Shown one piece after another: positions 54,011-63,398 of a stretch of 64,000 nt of DNA. The stretch is from CAXXOK01 sp963664595 (GTDB taxonomy: Bacteria; Bacillota; Clostridia; Christensenellales; Aristaeellaceae), in NCBI GenBank assembly GCA_963664595.2, contig CAXXOK010000005.1, forward strand, positions 39,433-103,432, read 5' to 3'. The notes under the pieces are model-generated. The model was not told the DNA's origin. It searched no databases and saw nothing but the letters and a program-made list of their open reading frames with translations. The position numbers were made by a program, and so were the translations under genes. Each line of letters opens with the position of its first letter. Positions within the stretch are counted from its first letter, which is position 1.

Positions 54011-54038
54011 CGTCGCCTCCAAAATATAATCCTATAAA

Positions 54039-54071
54039 CAAAAAACAGCGGGAAGGCCCCGCCCTCTTCCC
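54039..54071 (-). promoter_or_regulatory. hairpin with U-run at the 5' end of the Mrp/Mbh-like transcript
   Basis: On the minus strand GGGAAG (54071-54066) pairs with CTTCCC (54055-54050) across a G-rich loop and is followed by six T. The expected transcription start is next to the left arm, so it is either a 5'-stabilising hairpin or an early pause/termination site. Confidence 0.5.
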
Positions 54072-54075
54072 TACT

Positions 54076-54104
54076 ATTCTATGCACAGGCTATGCTTTTG
54101 TCAA
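54076..54104 (-). promoter_or_regulatory. promoter of the Mrp/Mbh-like operon
   Basis: On the minus strand a consensus TTGACA (54104-54099) is 17 bases from TAGAAT (54081-54076). The MrpE start codon lies about 60 bases downstream. Confidence 0.8.
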
Positions 54105-54240
54105 TTTCAGGAGCAATTTTTCACCGTTTACCCGTCCAATGCGGACAAGCGCTGCCCTTTGCGGATTCCCGGAAGATACTGCATTTTTTCGCTGCCTGAC
54201 CCTCCCTTTCCGCCTGAATGCGAATTCCATACGATTGTAC

Positions 54241-54269
54241 TTGAAATCACCGCCTGTTTTTGTTATAAT
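54241..54269 (+). promoter_or_regulatory. promoter of tRNA-Leu
   Basis: TTGAAA (54241-54246) and TATAAT (54264-54269) are 17 bases apart, ten bases before the tRNA. Confidence 0.8.
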
Positions 54270-54278
54270 CCCGTTTGT

Positions 54279-54364
54279 GCCGGTGTGTCGGAATGGCAGA
54301 CGAGGAAGACTCAAAATCTTTTGTGAGCAATCACGTGGGGGTTCAAGTCCCTTCACCGGCACCA
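54279..54364 (+). tRNA. tRNA-Leu (anticodon CAA)
   Basis: A class II tRNA of 86 bases. The acceptor GCCGGTG pairs with CACCGGC, the anticodon loop reads CTCAAAA, the T-loop is GTTCAAGTC, and CCA is encoded. Confidence 0.95.
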
Positions 54365-54367
54365 AAC

Positions 54368-54402
54368 AAGGGAGCAGCTGAAATTGGCCGCTCCCTTTTT
54401 AT
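54368..54402 (+). terminator. terminator of tRNA-Leu
   Basis: AAGGGAGC (54368-54375) pairs with GCTCCCTT (54390-54397), followed by a T-run. Confidence 0.85.
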
Positions 54403-54552
54403 TCAGTTTCGCGGAAGCATAACACCTGTATGGCCGCTTCACCCGGGCTTGCGCAGCCCACCCATCTTCAGATTGCACACAGACAGTTCAAACAATATAC
54501 TGCATGGAGAAAATACGCGGGAGCAATGGTCTTTGAAAGGCGGAACCGTGCG

Positions 54553-55428
54553 ATGAGCAGGCAAACGAGCGATATGGCAAAACAGGCGCTGCCCGACTTT
54601 ATATGTGATAACGACTATTTTTCCGTTTACCCCAGCGAGAAGATGACGATCTTCATCACACGCAGGCCCTGCCCGGTGCTGAAGGGGGAGTTTTCCCACA
54701 GGAGCTACGAGTTTATCGTTTCGCTTTCGCCCGTTTCCGGTTTCGTTGTGGACGGGGAACCCATTTCCATGCCGAAAGACACTCTGCTTCCCATTCATTC
54801 CGGGCAGGTGCATGGAACGCGCTTTCTGCTGTCCGACGTATCGTTTATGAATATTCAGTTTGAAGCGGAGTTCATTGAGGAGCTTTTCTTTGGTGTGTAT
54901 GGCGTACGGGATATCCGTTTCCCCAATGGGATTGTACCCTGCGGAGATGAGATTCCCGCGCTTGCGCGTCGGTTTATGGATGAGTACGAGCAGCGCCGCG
55001 AAGGATATCCCTTCAATCTCAGCAGTCTCAGTGTTCAGCTCGCAATCGCCATATTCCGGCGGACGGGTATCTCCCAACAGATTGCCATACAATCTTCAAA
55101 AGACTTTGTGACCAAAACCATTGAGCATTTTGAAGCGCACTATGAGGAATGCTTCTCCCTCAGCGCGCTCTCCGAAATGGTTAATATGAGCAAATATCAC
55201 TTCGCCCGTCGGTTTAAGGATATGACAGGCAAAACGCCCTATGCGTACTTTCAGGATATTCGCATCATGAAGGCGCTGGAGCTGCTTGCCAATCCGGCAA
55301 ACCGGGTGATCGACGTTGCGCTGCAATGCGGGTTTACGAATCACAGTCATTTTTCGCGCCTGTTTCGGGAGCGTACCGGGCTTACGCCTACCGAATACCG
55401 CACGCGGATACTCGAGCAGCGGCGGTAG
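54553..55428 (+). CDS. AraC-family transcription regulator
   Basis: About 291 residues from the ATG at 54553 (54526 is also possible, with GGGAG close by). An N-terminal cupin-like sensing domain (PKDTLLPIHSGQVHG) is followed by the double helix-turn-helix at about 190-287 (FSLSALSEMVNMSKYHFARRFK and VIDVALQCGFTNHSHFSRLFRE). The next gene, a lipoprotein, lies 130 bases downstream with its own TATAAT box. The target is unknown. Confidence 0.85.
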   Translation: MSRQTSDMAKQALPDFICDNDYFSVYPSEKMTIFITRRPCPVLKGEFSHRSYEFIVSLSPVSGFVVDGEPISMPKDTLLPIHSGQVHGTRFLLSDVSFMNIQFEAEFIEELFFGVYGVRDIRFPNGIVPCGDEIPALARRFMDEYEQRREGYPFNLSSLSVQLAIAIFRRTGISQQIAIQSSKDFVTKTIEHFEAHYEECFSLSALSEMVNMSKYHFARRFKDMTGKTPYAYFQDIRIMKALELLANPANRVIDVALQCGFTNHSHFSRLFRERTGLTPTEYRTRILEQRR

Positions 55429-55560
55429 CCAAAGCGCAATATCGCAACAGCAACTCAGCAACCCTGCAACAGGAAGAAACGCCTTTTGCCCTTATAATGG
55501 TTTGTGTGGAAGCACCCGTTGCGTGTGCGGCCGCTGATTACACAAACCGAGGAGCAAACG

Positions 55561-56088
55561 ATGAAAAAACTGTTGGCACTCTGCATTATACTCACACTTT
55601 CGCTTACGCTGGCCGCCTGTGGCACAAAGGAAACCCATAACGCCGGATCCATCAGCGGTGTATCCTCCAACGAGGCTCTGGCTCAGAGCACCCAAGAGAC
55701 CACGCAAACCACGATCAACAACGAAACGATCGATGAGGAAACAGCGGCGGCAATGCAGGCGGAGCTAAGCGGAGCCCTTCCTGTTATCGAGGGCCTGCCC
55801 GAAGGCTTCCCGCAGAGCCTGCCCATTTACAAAGACGCGCAGATACTTGAGGCGGATGCCTACGGCGAGCATGGTTATACGGTCGTTTATATGGTATCCG
55901 TGCCCTATGCTTCGGTGGTAAGCTTCTATCAGAAGGCCTTTCCCGATATCCAGACAGTATATGACGAACCTGGTGAGTGCTATTTTGAGAATTTTGATAT
56001 TGACGGCGGTACAGTACACATCAACGGTCTTACCATAACCGATGACGACGATTATACGGCCGTGTTCATCACCCTCAAGTACAACTGA
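55561..56088 (+). CDS. small lipoprotein, function unknown
   Basis: A 175-residue protein with a lipoprotein signal (basic MKK, hydrophobic core and lipobox LAAC, Cys at 20), so it is anchored outside the membrane. A Ser/Thr/Gln-rich linker (about 25-62) leads to a folded ~110-residue domain (GLPEGFPQSLPIYKDAQILE...) of alternating beta and helix. I do not recognise the family. The ATG follows CGAGGAGC. A terminator lies at 56201. Confidence 0.75.
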   Translation: MKKLLALCIILTLSLTLAACGTKETHNAGSISGVSSNEALAQSTQETTQTTINNETIDEETAAAMQAELSGALPVIEGLPEGFPQSLPIYKDAQILEADAYGEHGYTVVYMVSVPYASVVSFYQKAFPDIQTVYDEPGECYFENFDIDGGTVHINGLTITDDDDYTAVFITLKYN

Positions 56089-56200
56089 CCGGACGGTGTG
56101 TCACTGATCTGCCCGGTGCCGTAAGTATTCGTCTTACAACGGTTCCGTATTGGTTTTCATCAACACCCTGCCGCAACAAGCGGCCCCCAAACGGTGATGT

Positions 56201-56238
56201 AATAAACAGGCTGACGATGTCGGCCTGTTTATTTCTTT
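56201..56238 (+). terminator. terminator of the lipoprotein gene
   Basis: AATAAACAGGC (56201-56211) pairs perfectly with GCCTGTTTATT (56223-56233), followed by TCTTTT. Confidence 0.85.
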
Positions 56239-56316
56239 TCCTTTTATGCCCGATTTGCTATAATCCTCATAATCCTATAGTCTACTGATCATTTTTATCT
56301 GCGTTGGAGGGATACC

Positions 56317-56703
56317 ATGAAAAACTACGCTCAGGTTTATGTGAAAAACAGTTTTGAAGCGGCCGAGCTGTATTGCAAAGCGTTTGGTGCGGAAATTACA
56401 TTTGCCATCAAGAATGACGACAATACCGCCTATGTCCACTGTGAATTATCTGTAAATGGGGAAGGCTTTTTAGCGCTGGGGGAAGCGGCGAATCCCTGCG
56501 ACATAGACATCGTCCATAAATACAAATGGGAAACGATGACCTTCAATGTTTTTGAGATGGGAACCGAAGAAGCGGTTGATAACGCCTTTTCTGTTTTGAG
56601 CAACGGCGGCATCGTACTCCAGCCCATTCATGAAGTTCCATGGAGTAAACGCTGCGCGACGGTGATGGATCAATACGGGGTTTGCTGGTGGATTGCGATT
56701 TGA
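56317..56703 (+). CDS. VOC-family (PhnB-like) protein
   Basis: A 128-residue glyoxalase-fold protein. The N-terminus (QVYVKNSFEAAELYCKAFGA) and the C-terminal VMDQYGVCWWIAI are typical of PhnB-like VOC proteins, which as a group lack a proven substrate. GGAGGGATACC precedes the ATG. It heads a short series of small enzyme genes on the plus strand. Confidence 0.85.
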   Translation: MKNYAQVYVKNSFEAAELYCKAFGAEITFAIKNDDNTAYVHCELSVNGEGFLALGEAANPCDIDIVHKYKWETMTFNVFEMGTEEAVDNAFSVLSNGGIVLQPIHEVPWSKRCATVMDQYGVCWWIAI

Positions 56704-56773
56704 TCAGGATTTCAGTCTTTTCTGATAGCGACGGGAAACAAACCGCAAAAAGCGATAGATGGAGAGAAACGTT

Positions 56774-57184
56774 ATGGAGAAAGCCTTTCGTGCGTTCATC
56801 ATCTCGGATGACAAAGACAAAATTCAGCTGAACCGCGTGTGTGAATTACTGTCCGGCTCGTATTGGGCCAACAGCAGGCCCAGAGAAATTATTGAAAAAT
56901 CCATCGCCCATTCGATTTGCTTTGGAATCTACACCGGGGGCAGGCAGGTTGGGTTTGCCCGCTGCGTTACGGATTACGCCACCATCTACTGGCTTGCGGA
57001 TGTGATCATCGATCCGGCGTACCGTGGGCAGGGGCTTGGCAAAGCGCTGATCGAAGCGGTGGTCGGCCACGAACAGCTCGCAGGCTGCTCCGGCATTCTG
57101 GGAACGAAGGACGCCCATGGGCTGTATGAGCAATACGGCTTCCAGCGCGTCAACGACCGGTTTATGCGCAAATACATCAAGTAA
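56774..57184 (+). CDS. GNAT N-acetyltransferase
   Basis: About 136 residues with a complete GNAT core: DVIIDPAYRGQGLGKALIEA (motif A, the acetyl-CoA loop RGQGLG), then a motif B with LYEQYGF. GGAGAG lies ahead of the chosen ATG. It is related to the small GNAT group that acetylates amines or amino acids. Substrate unknown. Confidence 0.85.
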   Translation: MEKAFRAFIISDDKDKIQLNRVCELLSGSYWANSRPREIIEKSIAHSICFGIYTGGRQVGFARCVTDYATIYWLADVIIDPAYRGQGLGKALIEAVVGHEQLAGCSGILGTKDAHGLYEQYGFQRVNDRFMRKYIK

Positions 57185-57469
57185 ATCCGCTTCTTCCCCA
57201 GCAGCCGCCCCGGCACATCGGCCGACCGTTGGATCAGCCGATGCGAATCAAGCGGCTGCAAGCTTCTTGTCCTTCAGCCGTCCGGCAATTCCCAGTCCGA
57301 GACAAAATCTTTAATACTTATAACAGCGATTCGCCTGTGCGGGCGTGCCTCCGCGGCTGTTATGGTTCCCGGCAGCTTGTGAAAATCGCCATCGGACAAA
57401 CCCCCGTATTCCATGACATGACTTTTAGGCTTATTGATCGTAAAGTGGTTCCTGAACGGAGGATTGCCT

Positions 57470-58945
57470 ATGTACTGGGTACAAAGCCTGTCCCAAGCCA
57501 TCGCTTTCATCGAAAGCCATCTGACCGACGATATAGGCATCCATGAGGTGTCAAAGCACGTCTATACGTCCCCCTCGCACTTCCAGTTCATTTTTCACGC
57601 CGTAACGGGCATCACCATCGGCGAGTATATCCGCAACCGGCGGCTTAGTCTGGCCGGGCAGGATCTGCTGCGGAAAAATGGAAAGCTGCTGGATGTGGCG
57701 ATGCGCTATCAGTACGATACGCAGGAGAGCTTCTCCAAAGCCTTCACAAGGTTTCACGGTGTGGCGCCCTCCAGGGCGCGGCAAGGGCAGCTGCGGCAGT
57801 ATCATCCGTTGAAAATCAAAGTAACCGTTCAGGGGGGCTTCGATATGTCCGGTAAATTTCTGGATGAATTCTATCTGTTCGATTGGGACGCCATCGAAGG
57901 AGAACAGGGCAAAACGCTTTCGGACGCAGAAAAGTACAAAAAAATCGTCGCCTGGGCAGCCGGTGCCAGGCAGCAGAACCCCACCGTGTTCGACGAGCTG
58001 ACCGCTTGGATTCTGGATGATTCCGAGTGGAGCGAGGAAAAGCTCCAGGAAAACGAACAGATTATGATGTACGGGGTATTGGCGCGGCTGCGGGAGCAGA
58101 ACGCCCGGCTGCGGGCCTGCCTGAAAAGTCTGAATCCCACAGCCCTGGTAAACACGCCGGTTTTTGAGGCACTGGACAGATTCGACGGAGAATTGTCGGG
58201 CCGGGTTGCCGAAGCGCCTCTGCACGATGTGGTTGCCCGCCTGTTTGCCGATTTCTCGGTCATGCGGGATCGAGACGTTCGCCGGATGATCGCAGGTGAA
58301 AAAACCGGACCGACCGGCACCGACAGCGTGGAGATCTTCGGCTATATCAATTGCCTGAAGGACAGCGACGCGCACGTGCAGTGGGCGCTGTTTATGCCGG
58401 ATATGGTCAAGCAGCAGCAAAAAGGCTTTACCGTTGAAAGCTTTACCTATCAAACCCTGCCCCCCATGCGCTTTATCGGGCAGGAGGGCGACGCCCTGGA
58501 AAATATGGAGGCCCGCGCGGCGCTGTTCCATACGCTGGATGGGCTGAGCGCGTATCGGTCCGGCTTTGATTACGATCTCCTGTTCATGCACCATTATGGG
58601 CTGGGTGTGGACGTTGGTCCGTGGCATGGCGTGTGGGGACGGTTTTTGAAAGCCGGTACTCCCGTGCCGGACGGGTTTTTATCCTTTGACTTTGTGCCGG
58701 ACGCCGATCAACCTGGCCCGCCCTACCGGCCGCAGTTTGCATTCGCAACTTTCTCCGGCAGTGCGGATGCCCTGCACCGGCGTGAGGGATACGATTGTGA
58801 CGCCATGTACGATGTTACCCGCAACATCATTCTGGGGCAGGGCATCGGCATACCCTACCCGGATCAGTATTGGACCGCGGAAGTGTTTTTGAACGAGTTC
58901 CGCAACACCGGCACCGCCTATCTGTTCAGCGTGGAGCTTCCCTGA
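57470..58945 (+). CDS. AraC-type regulator with large C-terminal effector region
   Basis: A 491-residue protein. The AraC double helix-turn-helix is at the N-terminus (about 8-105; GIHEVSKHVYTSPSHFQFIF, LLDVAMRYQYDTQESFSKAF), followed by about 200 residues of helical, charged sequence without a recognised domain, then a GyrI-like effector-binding part (about 330-491, FTYQTLPPMRFIG to VFLNEF). Usual members of this MarA/Rob-like type are about 290 residues, so the central region is an insertion of note. GGAGG precedes the ATG by seven bases. Confidence 0.8.
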   Translation: MYWVQSLSQAIAFIESHLTDDIGIHEVSKHVYTSPSHFQFIFHAVTGITIGEYIRNRRLSLAGQDLLRKNGKLLDVAMRYQYDTQESFSKAFTRFHGVAPSRARQGQLRQYHPLKIKVTVQGGFDMSGKFLDEFYLFDWDAIEGEQGKTLSDAEKYKKIVAWAAGARQQNPTVFDELTAWILDDSEWSEEKLQENEQIMMYGVLARLREQNARLRACLKSLNPTALVNTPVFEALDRFDGELSGRVAEAPLHDVVARLFADFSVMRDRDVRRMIAGEKTGPTGTDSVEIFGYINCLKDSDAHVQWALFMPDMVKQQQKGFTVESFTYQTLPPMRFIGQEGDALENMEARAALFHTLDGLSAYRSGFDYDLLFMHHYGLGVDVGPWHGVWGRFLKAGTPVPDGFLSFDFVPDADQPGPPYRPQFAFATFSGSADALHRREGYDCDAMYDVTRNIILGQGIGIPYPDQYWTAEVFLNEFRNTGTAYLFSVELP

Positions 58946-59201
58946 CCAAAACCCGGTTCATGCGCCGGGCAGCTTGCCCATGGCCGCCTATCCGGCCTGC
59001 CATGTCCGAAAATTCACCCTCGGCGGACCCATGTGCCCTTATGGAAAACAGGATATCTCCGGTATCATTACCGGGCATCCGGCAATCCCCAGCCAACAGC
59101 GCGGGGCGGCTGCCGGATGTCCGGTATTTTCTTTTTACCCGGGAATCTGCTATGATTGTAAATCCAATCCGCCGTTCCCAGCCAAAAGGAGATGCAAGCC
59201 T

Positions 59202-59570
59202 GTGGAGCTCAAAATCATCGAGCACGATTTTTCCATCTGCAAAGTGCCGGATCTGTCCGCCGTTCATTTAGACAAAGCCTATTATTTCCTGTCCAAAACC
59301 GATGAGGAGCTTTCCCTTGTCTGCCTTTCCGAAGATATCCCCGCAAACGCGACCGATAGGGACGCGGGCTGGCGGGGCTTTCGGATTCAGGGCATTCTGG
59401 ATTTCTCCCTTGTTGGAATCCTGGCCAAGCTCTCGGCTGTTCTGGCGGATAACAACATCGGCATCTTCGCCGTGTCCACGTTTAATACGGACTATATCTT
59501 TACCAAAGCGGATCACTTTGCTGCGGCGCTTTCCGCGCTCGCGGCGGCGGGGTACCGGATTGCGGACTGA
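59202..59570 (+). CDS. ACT-domain protein
   Basis: About 122 residues from a GTG at 59202 (AAAGGAGATG nine bases upstream). The C-terminal half shows an ACT-like alternation with GILAKLSAVLADNNIGIFAVSTFNTDYIF, typical of CASTOR/YkuJ-like ACT proteins that bind amino acids. The N-terminal half may be a second, degenerate ACT module. It probably binds an amino acid ligand; role unknown. Confidence 0.75.
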   Translation: MELKIIEHDFSICKVPDLSAVHLDKAYYFLSKTDEELSLVCLSEDIPANATDRDAGWRGFRIQGILDFSLVGILAKLSAVLADNNIGIFAVSTFNTDYIFTKADHFAAALSALAAAGYRIAD

Positions 59571-59663
59571 TTTTTTCCGACGAGCCCGGCATTGACCCGC
59601 ACAAGCGACGGTGATATGCTGTTGGCTATGATTTGGATACGAATAACATAGGGAGGCAGTAGT

Positions 59664-60497
59664 ATGGCAATTACACAGCAAACCTTTGACCATAACCCGC
59701 ACCGCACCGGCATGGCGCGGCTGGTGGACGGCATCTCCTATTCCGCCGCCGGCGGGGACAAAACCAGGCTCATCCTGCTCAAGCCCTGGGAAGAGGACGC
59801 GCGCTATCCGCTGGTCGTGTTTGTGCAGGGCAGCGGGTGGACAACCCCGAACCTCGGCTATGAAATCCCGCAGCTTTCACGCCTGGCGCAGCAGGGCTAT
59901 GTGGTTGCCACGGTCAGCCACCGCAGCGCCATTGAGGGCAATCCGTTTCCCGCGTTTTTGCAGGATGTGAAAACGGCAATCCGCTATCTTCGCGCGCACG
60001 CGGAAGAATATTCCATTGATCCCGAGCATGTGGGCATCTACGGCACCTCCTCCGGCGGCAACACGGCCCTGCTGGTCGGCGCTACGGGCGACGATCCCCG
60101 CTATCAAACCGACGAATATCCGGGCGTATCCGACGCGGTTACCTGTGTGGTGTCCTGCTTCGGCCCGACGGATCTCACCATGATACCGCATCTGGAGCAG
60201 CCGATGGACAACGTGTTCATCAGCCTGATCGGCCAGGGTGACACGCAAACGGTTCTGCGGGAAATGAGCCCGCTCTACCGCGTTGACCGGGATACGCCCT
60301 ATCCGCCCTGTCTGTTGGCCCACGGCACGGCCGATCCCGTTGTGCCCTATTTCCAGGCAACGGACATGGCCGAAAAGCTGAATGCCTGCGGCAAGGACGT
60401 GCGGCTTTTGACCGTGACCGACGCTCCGCACGAGGACACCTTCTGGAGCTGGCCGCTGATTGATACGATTTTTGATTTTATCAAGCAGCATATCTGA
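59664..60497 (+). CDS. alpha/beta hydrolase (esterase/lipase type)
   Basis: A 277-residue cytoplasmic hydrolase. The nucleophile serine is in YGTSSGGN (GxSxG), the acid in HGTADPVVPY and the catalytic histidine in DAPHEDTF. The oxyanion segment is FVQGSGWTTP in place of HGGG, which resembles the BD-FAE/acetyl-esterase group active on acetylated xylan fragments. AGGGAGG precedes the ATG. A role in carbohydrate ester removal fits the xylan-related genes nearby but is inferred. Confidence 0.85.
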   Translation: MAITQQTFDHNPHRTGMARLVDGISYSAAGGDKTRLILLKPWEEDARYPLVVFVQGSGWTTPNLGYEIPQLSRLAQQGYVVATVSHRSAIEGNPFPAFLQDVKTAIRYLRAHAEEYSIDPEHVGIYGTSSGGNTALLVGATGDDPRYQTDEYPGVSDAVTCVVSCFGPTDLTMIPHLEQPMDNVFISLIGQGDTQTVLREMSPLYRVDRDTPYPPCLLAHGTADPVVPYFQATDMAEKLNACGKDVRLLTVTDAPHEDTFWSWPLIDTIFDFIKQHI

Positions 60498-60557
60498 GGT
60501 CCGCTCCCCTCTCCCGCCGCCGTACATTGCGGCGGCCGACCCGATCCGGAGAAAGCA

Positions 60558-61463
60558 ATGCAAAAGCAATACCGCCTGTATCAGGTTGATTCGTTAACAA
60601 AAGAAAAGCTGAGGGGCAATCCGGCCGGTGTGATCACCAACGCGGACGGCCTGACCGAAGCGCGCATGCAGCAGATTGCGCGGGAGATGAACAACTCGGA
60701 AACCGCGTTTATCCTGAGCCCGCAGGACCCTTCCCACGATGTATGGGTTCGCTTCTTCACTCCGTCCAGAGAGGTGCCCATCTGCGGCCATGCCACAGTC
60801 GCCGCGCACTACGTGCGGGCGGTGGAAAACCACCTGCCTACAACCCGCGTGCTGCAAAAAACCGGCGCGGGCATCCTGCCGGTGGAGATTATCGCGGAGC
60901 ATGGGGATTACCAAATCATCATGACCCAGGGAAAGATTGAGATCGGCGGCGCGCTGCCGGACACGGTGCAGGAGGCGCTGCTGAGCGCGCTCGGAATCAC
61001 CCATGCGGACAGGCTGGAACGCTGTCCCATCGTCATCGCCTCCACCGGGCATTCCAAGGTAATGATCGGGATCCGCGACGTTGGCGTGCTGCACGCCCTG
61101 AAGCCTTGATATGGCCAGGCTTTCCGCGCTCAGCGCCGCCATCGGGTGCAACGGCTACTATGTGTTTACCCTGAACCCGGAGGAAACCCCCCATGGTTCA
61201 CGGCCGCATGTTTGCCCCGGCCATCGGCATTGAGGAAGACCCAGTTACGGGCAACGCCAACGGGCCGCTCGGCGCGTATCTTGTTCACTGCGGGCTGGTA
61301 CGGCACAACGGCGCTCTGCTCTCGTTCCAGGTTGTGCAGGGCGAAGCCAATCGGGCGGACGGGCGCAATGGAGGTACGGGTGGCAATCAGCGGCGGTCAG
61401 CCCACGGAAGTGAAAATTCTTGGGCACGCGGTGATCGCGTTTGCCTCGGAGCTGATCCTGTAG
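60558..61463 (+). pseudogene. PhzF-family isomerase gene with three frameshifts
   Basis: The first 183 residues are an intact PhzF N-terminal half (YQVDSLTKEKLRGNPAGVI; catalytic Glu in NNSETAF; VPICGHATVAA). An extra T at about 61106 brings a stop. Reading on in other frames restores the second half: MARLSALSAAIGC, HGRMFAPAIGIEEDPVTGNANGPLGAYLV and GAMEVRVAISGGQ, with further one-base insertions near 61190 (C-run) and 61350 (A). Intact, it would be about 300 residues. All three changes are single insertions in short runs, so assembly error is possible. Confidence 0.8.
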
Positions 61464-61510
61464 TTTCCTCCCCCGCCTTTTCACAGGCATGAACGAACAG
61501 AGGCAAGAGA

Positions 61511-62275
61511 ATGGATAACCGAACCGTTTTTGACCGCATTCCCGAGCAGTTTGATCAGTGGCGGCCGCGCTACTGCCCGGAGCTTTTTGCGGATTTGATT
61601 GAGTACGCGGCGCTCGCGCCCGGCAAAACCGCGCTGGAAATCGGCCCCGGCACCGGGCAAGCCACCGAGCCGGTGCTGAAAACCAGCTGCTCCTATACGG
61701 CGATTGAGCTGAGCGGTGTTTTCACCGCGTTTATGCGGGAGAAATTCGCCGCGTACCCCAACTTCCACATCGTCAACGCCGATTTCGAAACCCACGCTTT
61801 TCAAAACCAGCCGTTCGATCTGGTCTATTCGGCGGCCGCCTTCCAATGGATTCCGGAGACCATCGGATACCCGAAGGCCTACGCCCTGCTGCGGCGCGGC
61901 GGCGCGTGTGCGATGTTCATGATGCGCCCGGATATCCAGCCCGGCGGCGGATATACCGACGCGCCACTGTATGCCGCCATCCAGAAGGTGTATGCCGAGC
62001 ACTTTCACACGGAGATGCCCTACCGATGCAGTCTGGATTATGACGCACGCAGCCGGTATGGATTTACCGATCTGGAAAAGCGCGAGTACCGTAAAACCAG
62101 AACCTACAGCGCGGATGATTATCTTTCGCTCATCGGCACGCACTCGGACCATATCACCCTGCCGGAGCCCCACCGCTCCCGGTTTTTCGAGGGTATCCGG
62201 GAGGCCATTCTCAACGCGGGCGGGCAGATTACGCTGTATGACAACATTACGATGTATCTGGCCCGGAAGCCATAG
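61511..62275 (+). CDS. class I SAM-dependent methyltransferase
   Basis: A 254-residue methyltransferase. The SAM-binding loop is LEIGPGTGQATEPVL (motif I), followed by the acidic end of strand 2 (YTAIELSG), NADFETH and the YSAAAFQWIP motif IV/V region. It resembles the UbiE-like group that methylates small molecules. It lies between two PhzF-like genes, which hints at a small biosynthetic or detoxifying group, without further proof. Confidence 0.85.
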   Translation: MDNRTVFDRIPEQFDQWRPRYCPELFADLIEYAALAPGKTALEIGPGTGQATEPVLKTSCSYTAIELSGVFTAFMREKFAAYPNFHIVNADFETHAFQNQPFDLVYSAAAFQWIPETIGYPKAYALLRRGGACAMFMMRPDIQPGGGYTDAPLYAAIQKVYAEHFHTEMPYRCSLDYDARSRYGFTDLEKREYRKTRTYSADDYLSLIGTHSDHITLPEPHRSRFFEGIREAILNAGGQITLYDNITMYLARKP

Positions 62276-62338
62276 CGCTGTGAAAAAGCCAAAGCGATAC
62301 CCCGAAAGCTTGCCTTGCTGAAAGGAATACGCTACACC

Positions 62339-63218
62339 ATGAAAAGTTATTCATATTATAAAATCGACGCCTTCACCGCCCGGGGCTCGCTGGGCAATCC
62401 CGCCGCGTGCCTGTATCTTGCGGCGGGGCAAACCCTGAGCGACCCGGAGATGCTCGCGGTCGCCGCGCAGCACAAGGGATTTGTGTCTGAGGTGGTTTTC
62501 TGCCCAAACCGGTGAGGCCGGCATCCGGCTGACCTACTATTCCTCGGAGTGCGAGGTGGATTTCTGCGGTCACGGCACCATCGCCTGTATGTATCAGCTG
62601 ATTAAAAGCACCCCCGCGCTGCTGGCCCAGCCGGAGATCCGCATCAGCACGCGCAAAAAGGGCGCACTGACGGTGTACAATAAAATCCCGGAGCAGGACG
62701 CCGTGCTGATCACCGCGCCCGCGCCGGTGATGGCTGGCACCTCCCTGCCCGCGGACGAGGTTGCCCGGCAGCTGGGCCTACCCCTGCAAGCCATAAATAC
62801 CGCGCTCCCCATCGACCTCATCGACGCGGGGCTGCGCACGCTGATCGTGCCCCTGTGCGACCTGGAAACGGAAATCTCCATCTTTCCCGATGAGCAGCGT
62901 TTGAAGGCGTTTTGTCGGGAAAGCGGAATCGATATCATCCTGATCTTCTGCCTGCAAACGCAGCAGCCGGATCACCATGCGCACACGCGCGTGTTTGCCC
63001 CGAAATTCGGCTACCTGGAGGACCCCGCCACCGGGTCCGGCAACAGCGCCTTTGGGTATTACCTGCTCAAAAACAAGCTGTGGGACGGCCGCGACATCTG
63101 CCTGGAGCAGGGCGGCCGTGACCGTGTGTTTAACGATATCCGCCTGTCTACTCTGGGCGGCGCGGTGCTTTTCGGCGGCGGCGCCACCGTGCGGATTGAC
63201 GGCGTTTATTATGTATAG
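62339..63218 (+). pseudogene. second PhzF-family gene, one frameshift
   Basis: From the ATG at 62339 the PhzF start is intact (YYKIDAFTARGSLGNPAACLYL). One extra A in the AAA at 62506-62508 shifts the frame; removing it yields CPTGEAGIRLTYY. The continuing frame has VDFCGHGTIA and the C-terminal half with VFAPKFGYLEDPATGSGNSAFGYYL. Intact length would be about 292 residues. PhzF proteins isomerise small carboxylates and are often of unknown substrate. The gene may be functional if the extra base is an error. Confidence 0.8.
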
Positions 63219-63398
63219 TCCCGGATAAGGCTGTCGGTTCCTCTCTTGCGCCCATCGCTCAAGCATTTACCCGGAGCTTGACAGATCTTGCCGATCCTCG
63301 CCGCGGGGTTTATTATCGGGGTATCGACGGATTGATTCGATTACGCAAAAACGAACCCGGGTTCTATATCCGGTTCCAGAACCGCTGAAGGAGTGTTT

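Noticed and set aside
54039..54071. Terminator of an upstream minus-strand gene
   Set aside because: No minus-strand gene lies upstream, and a promoter sits immediately before the hairpin, so it belongs to the antiporter leader.
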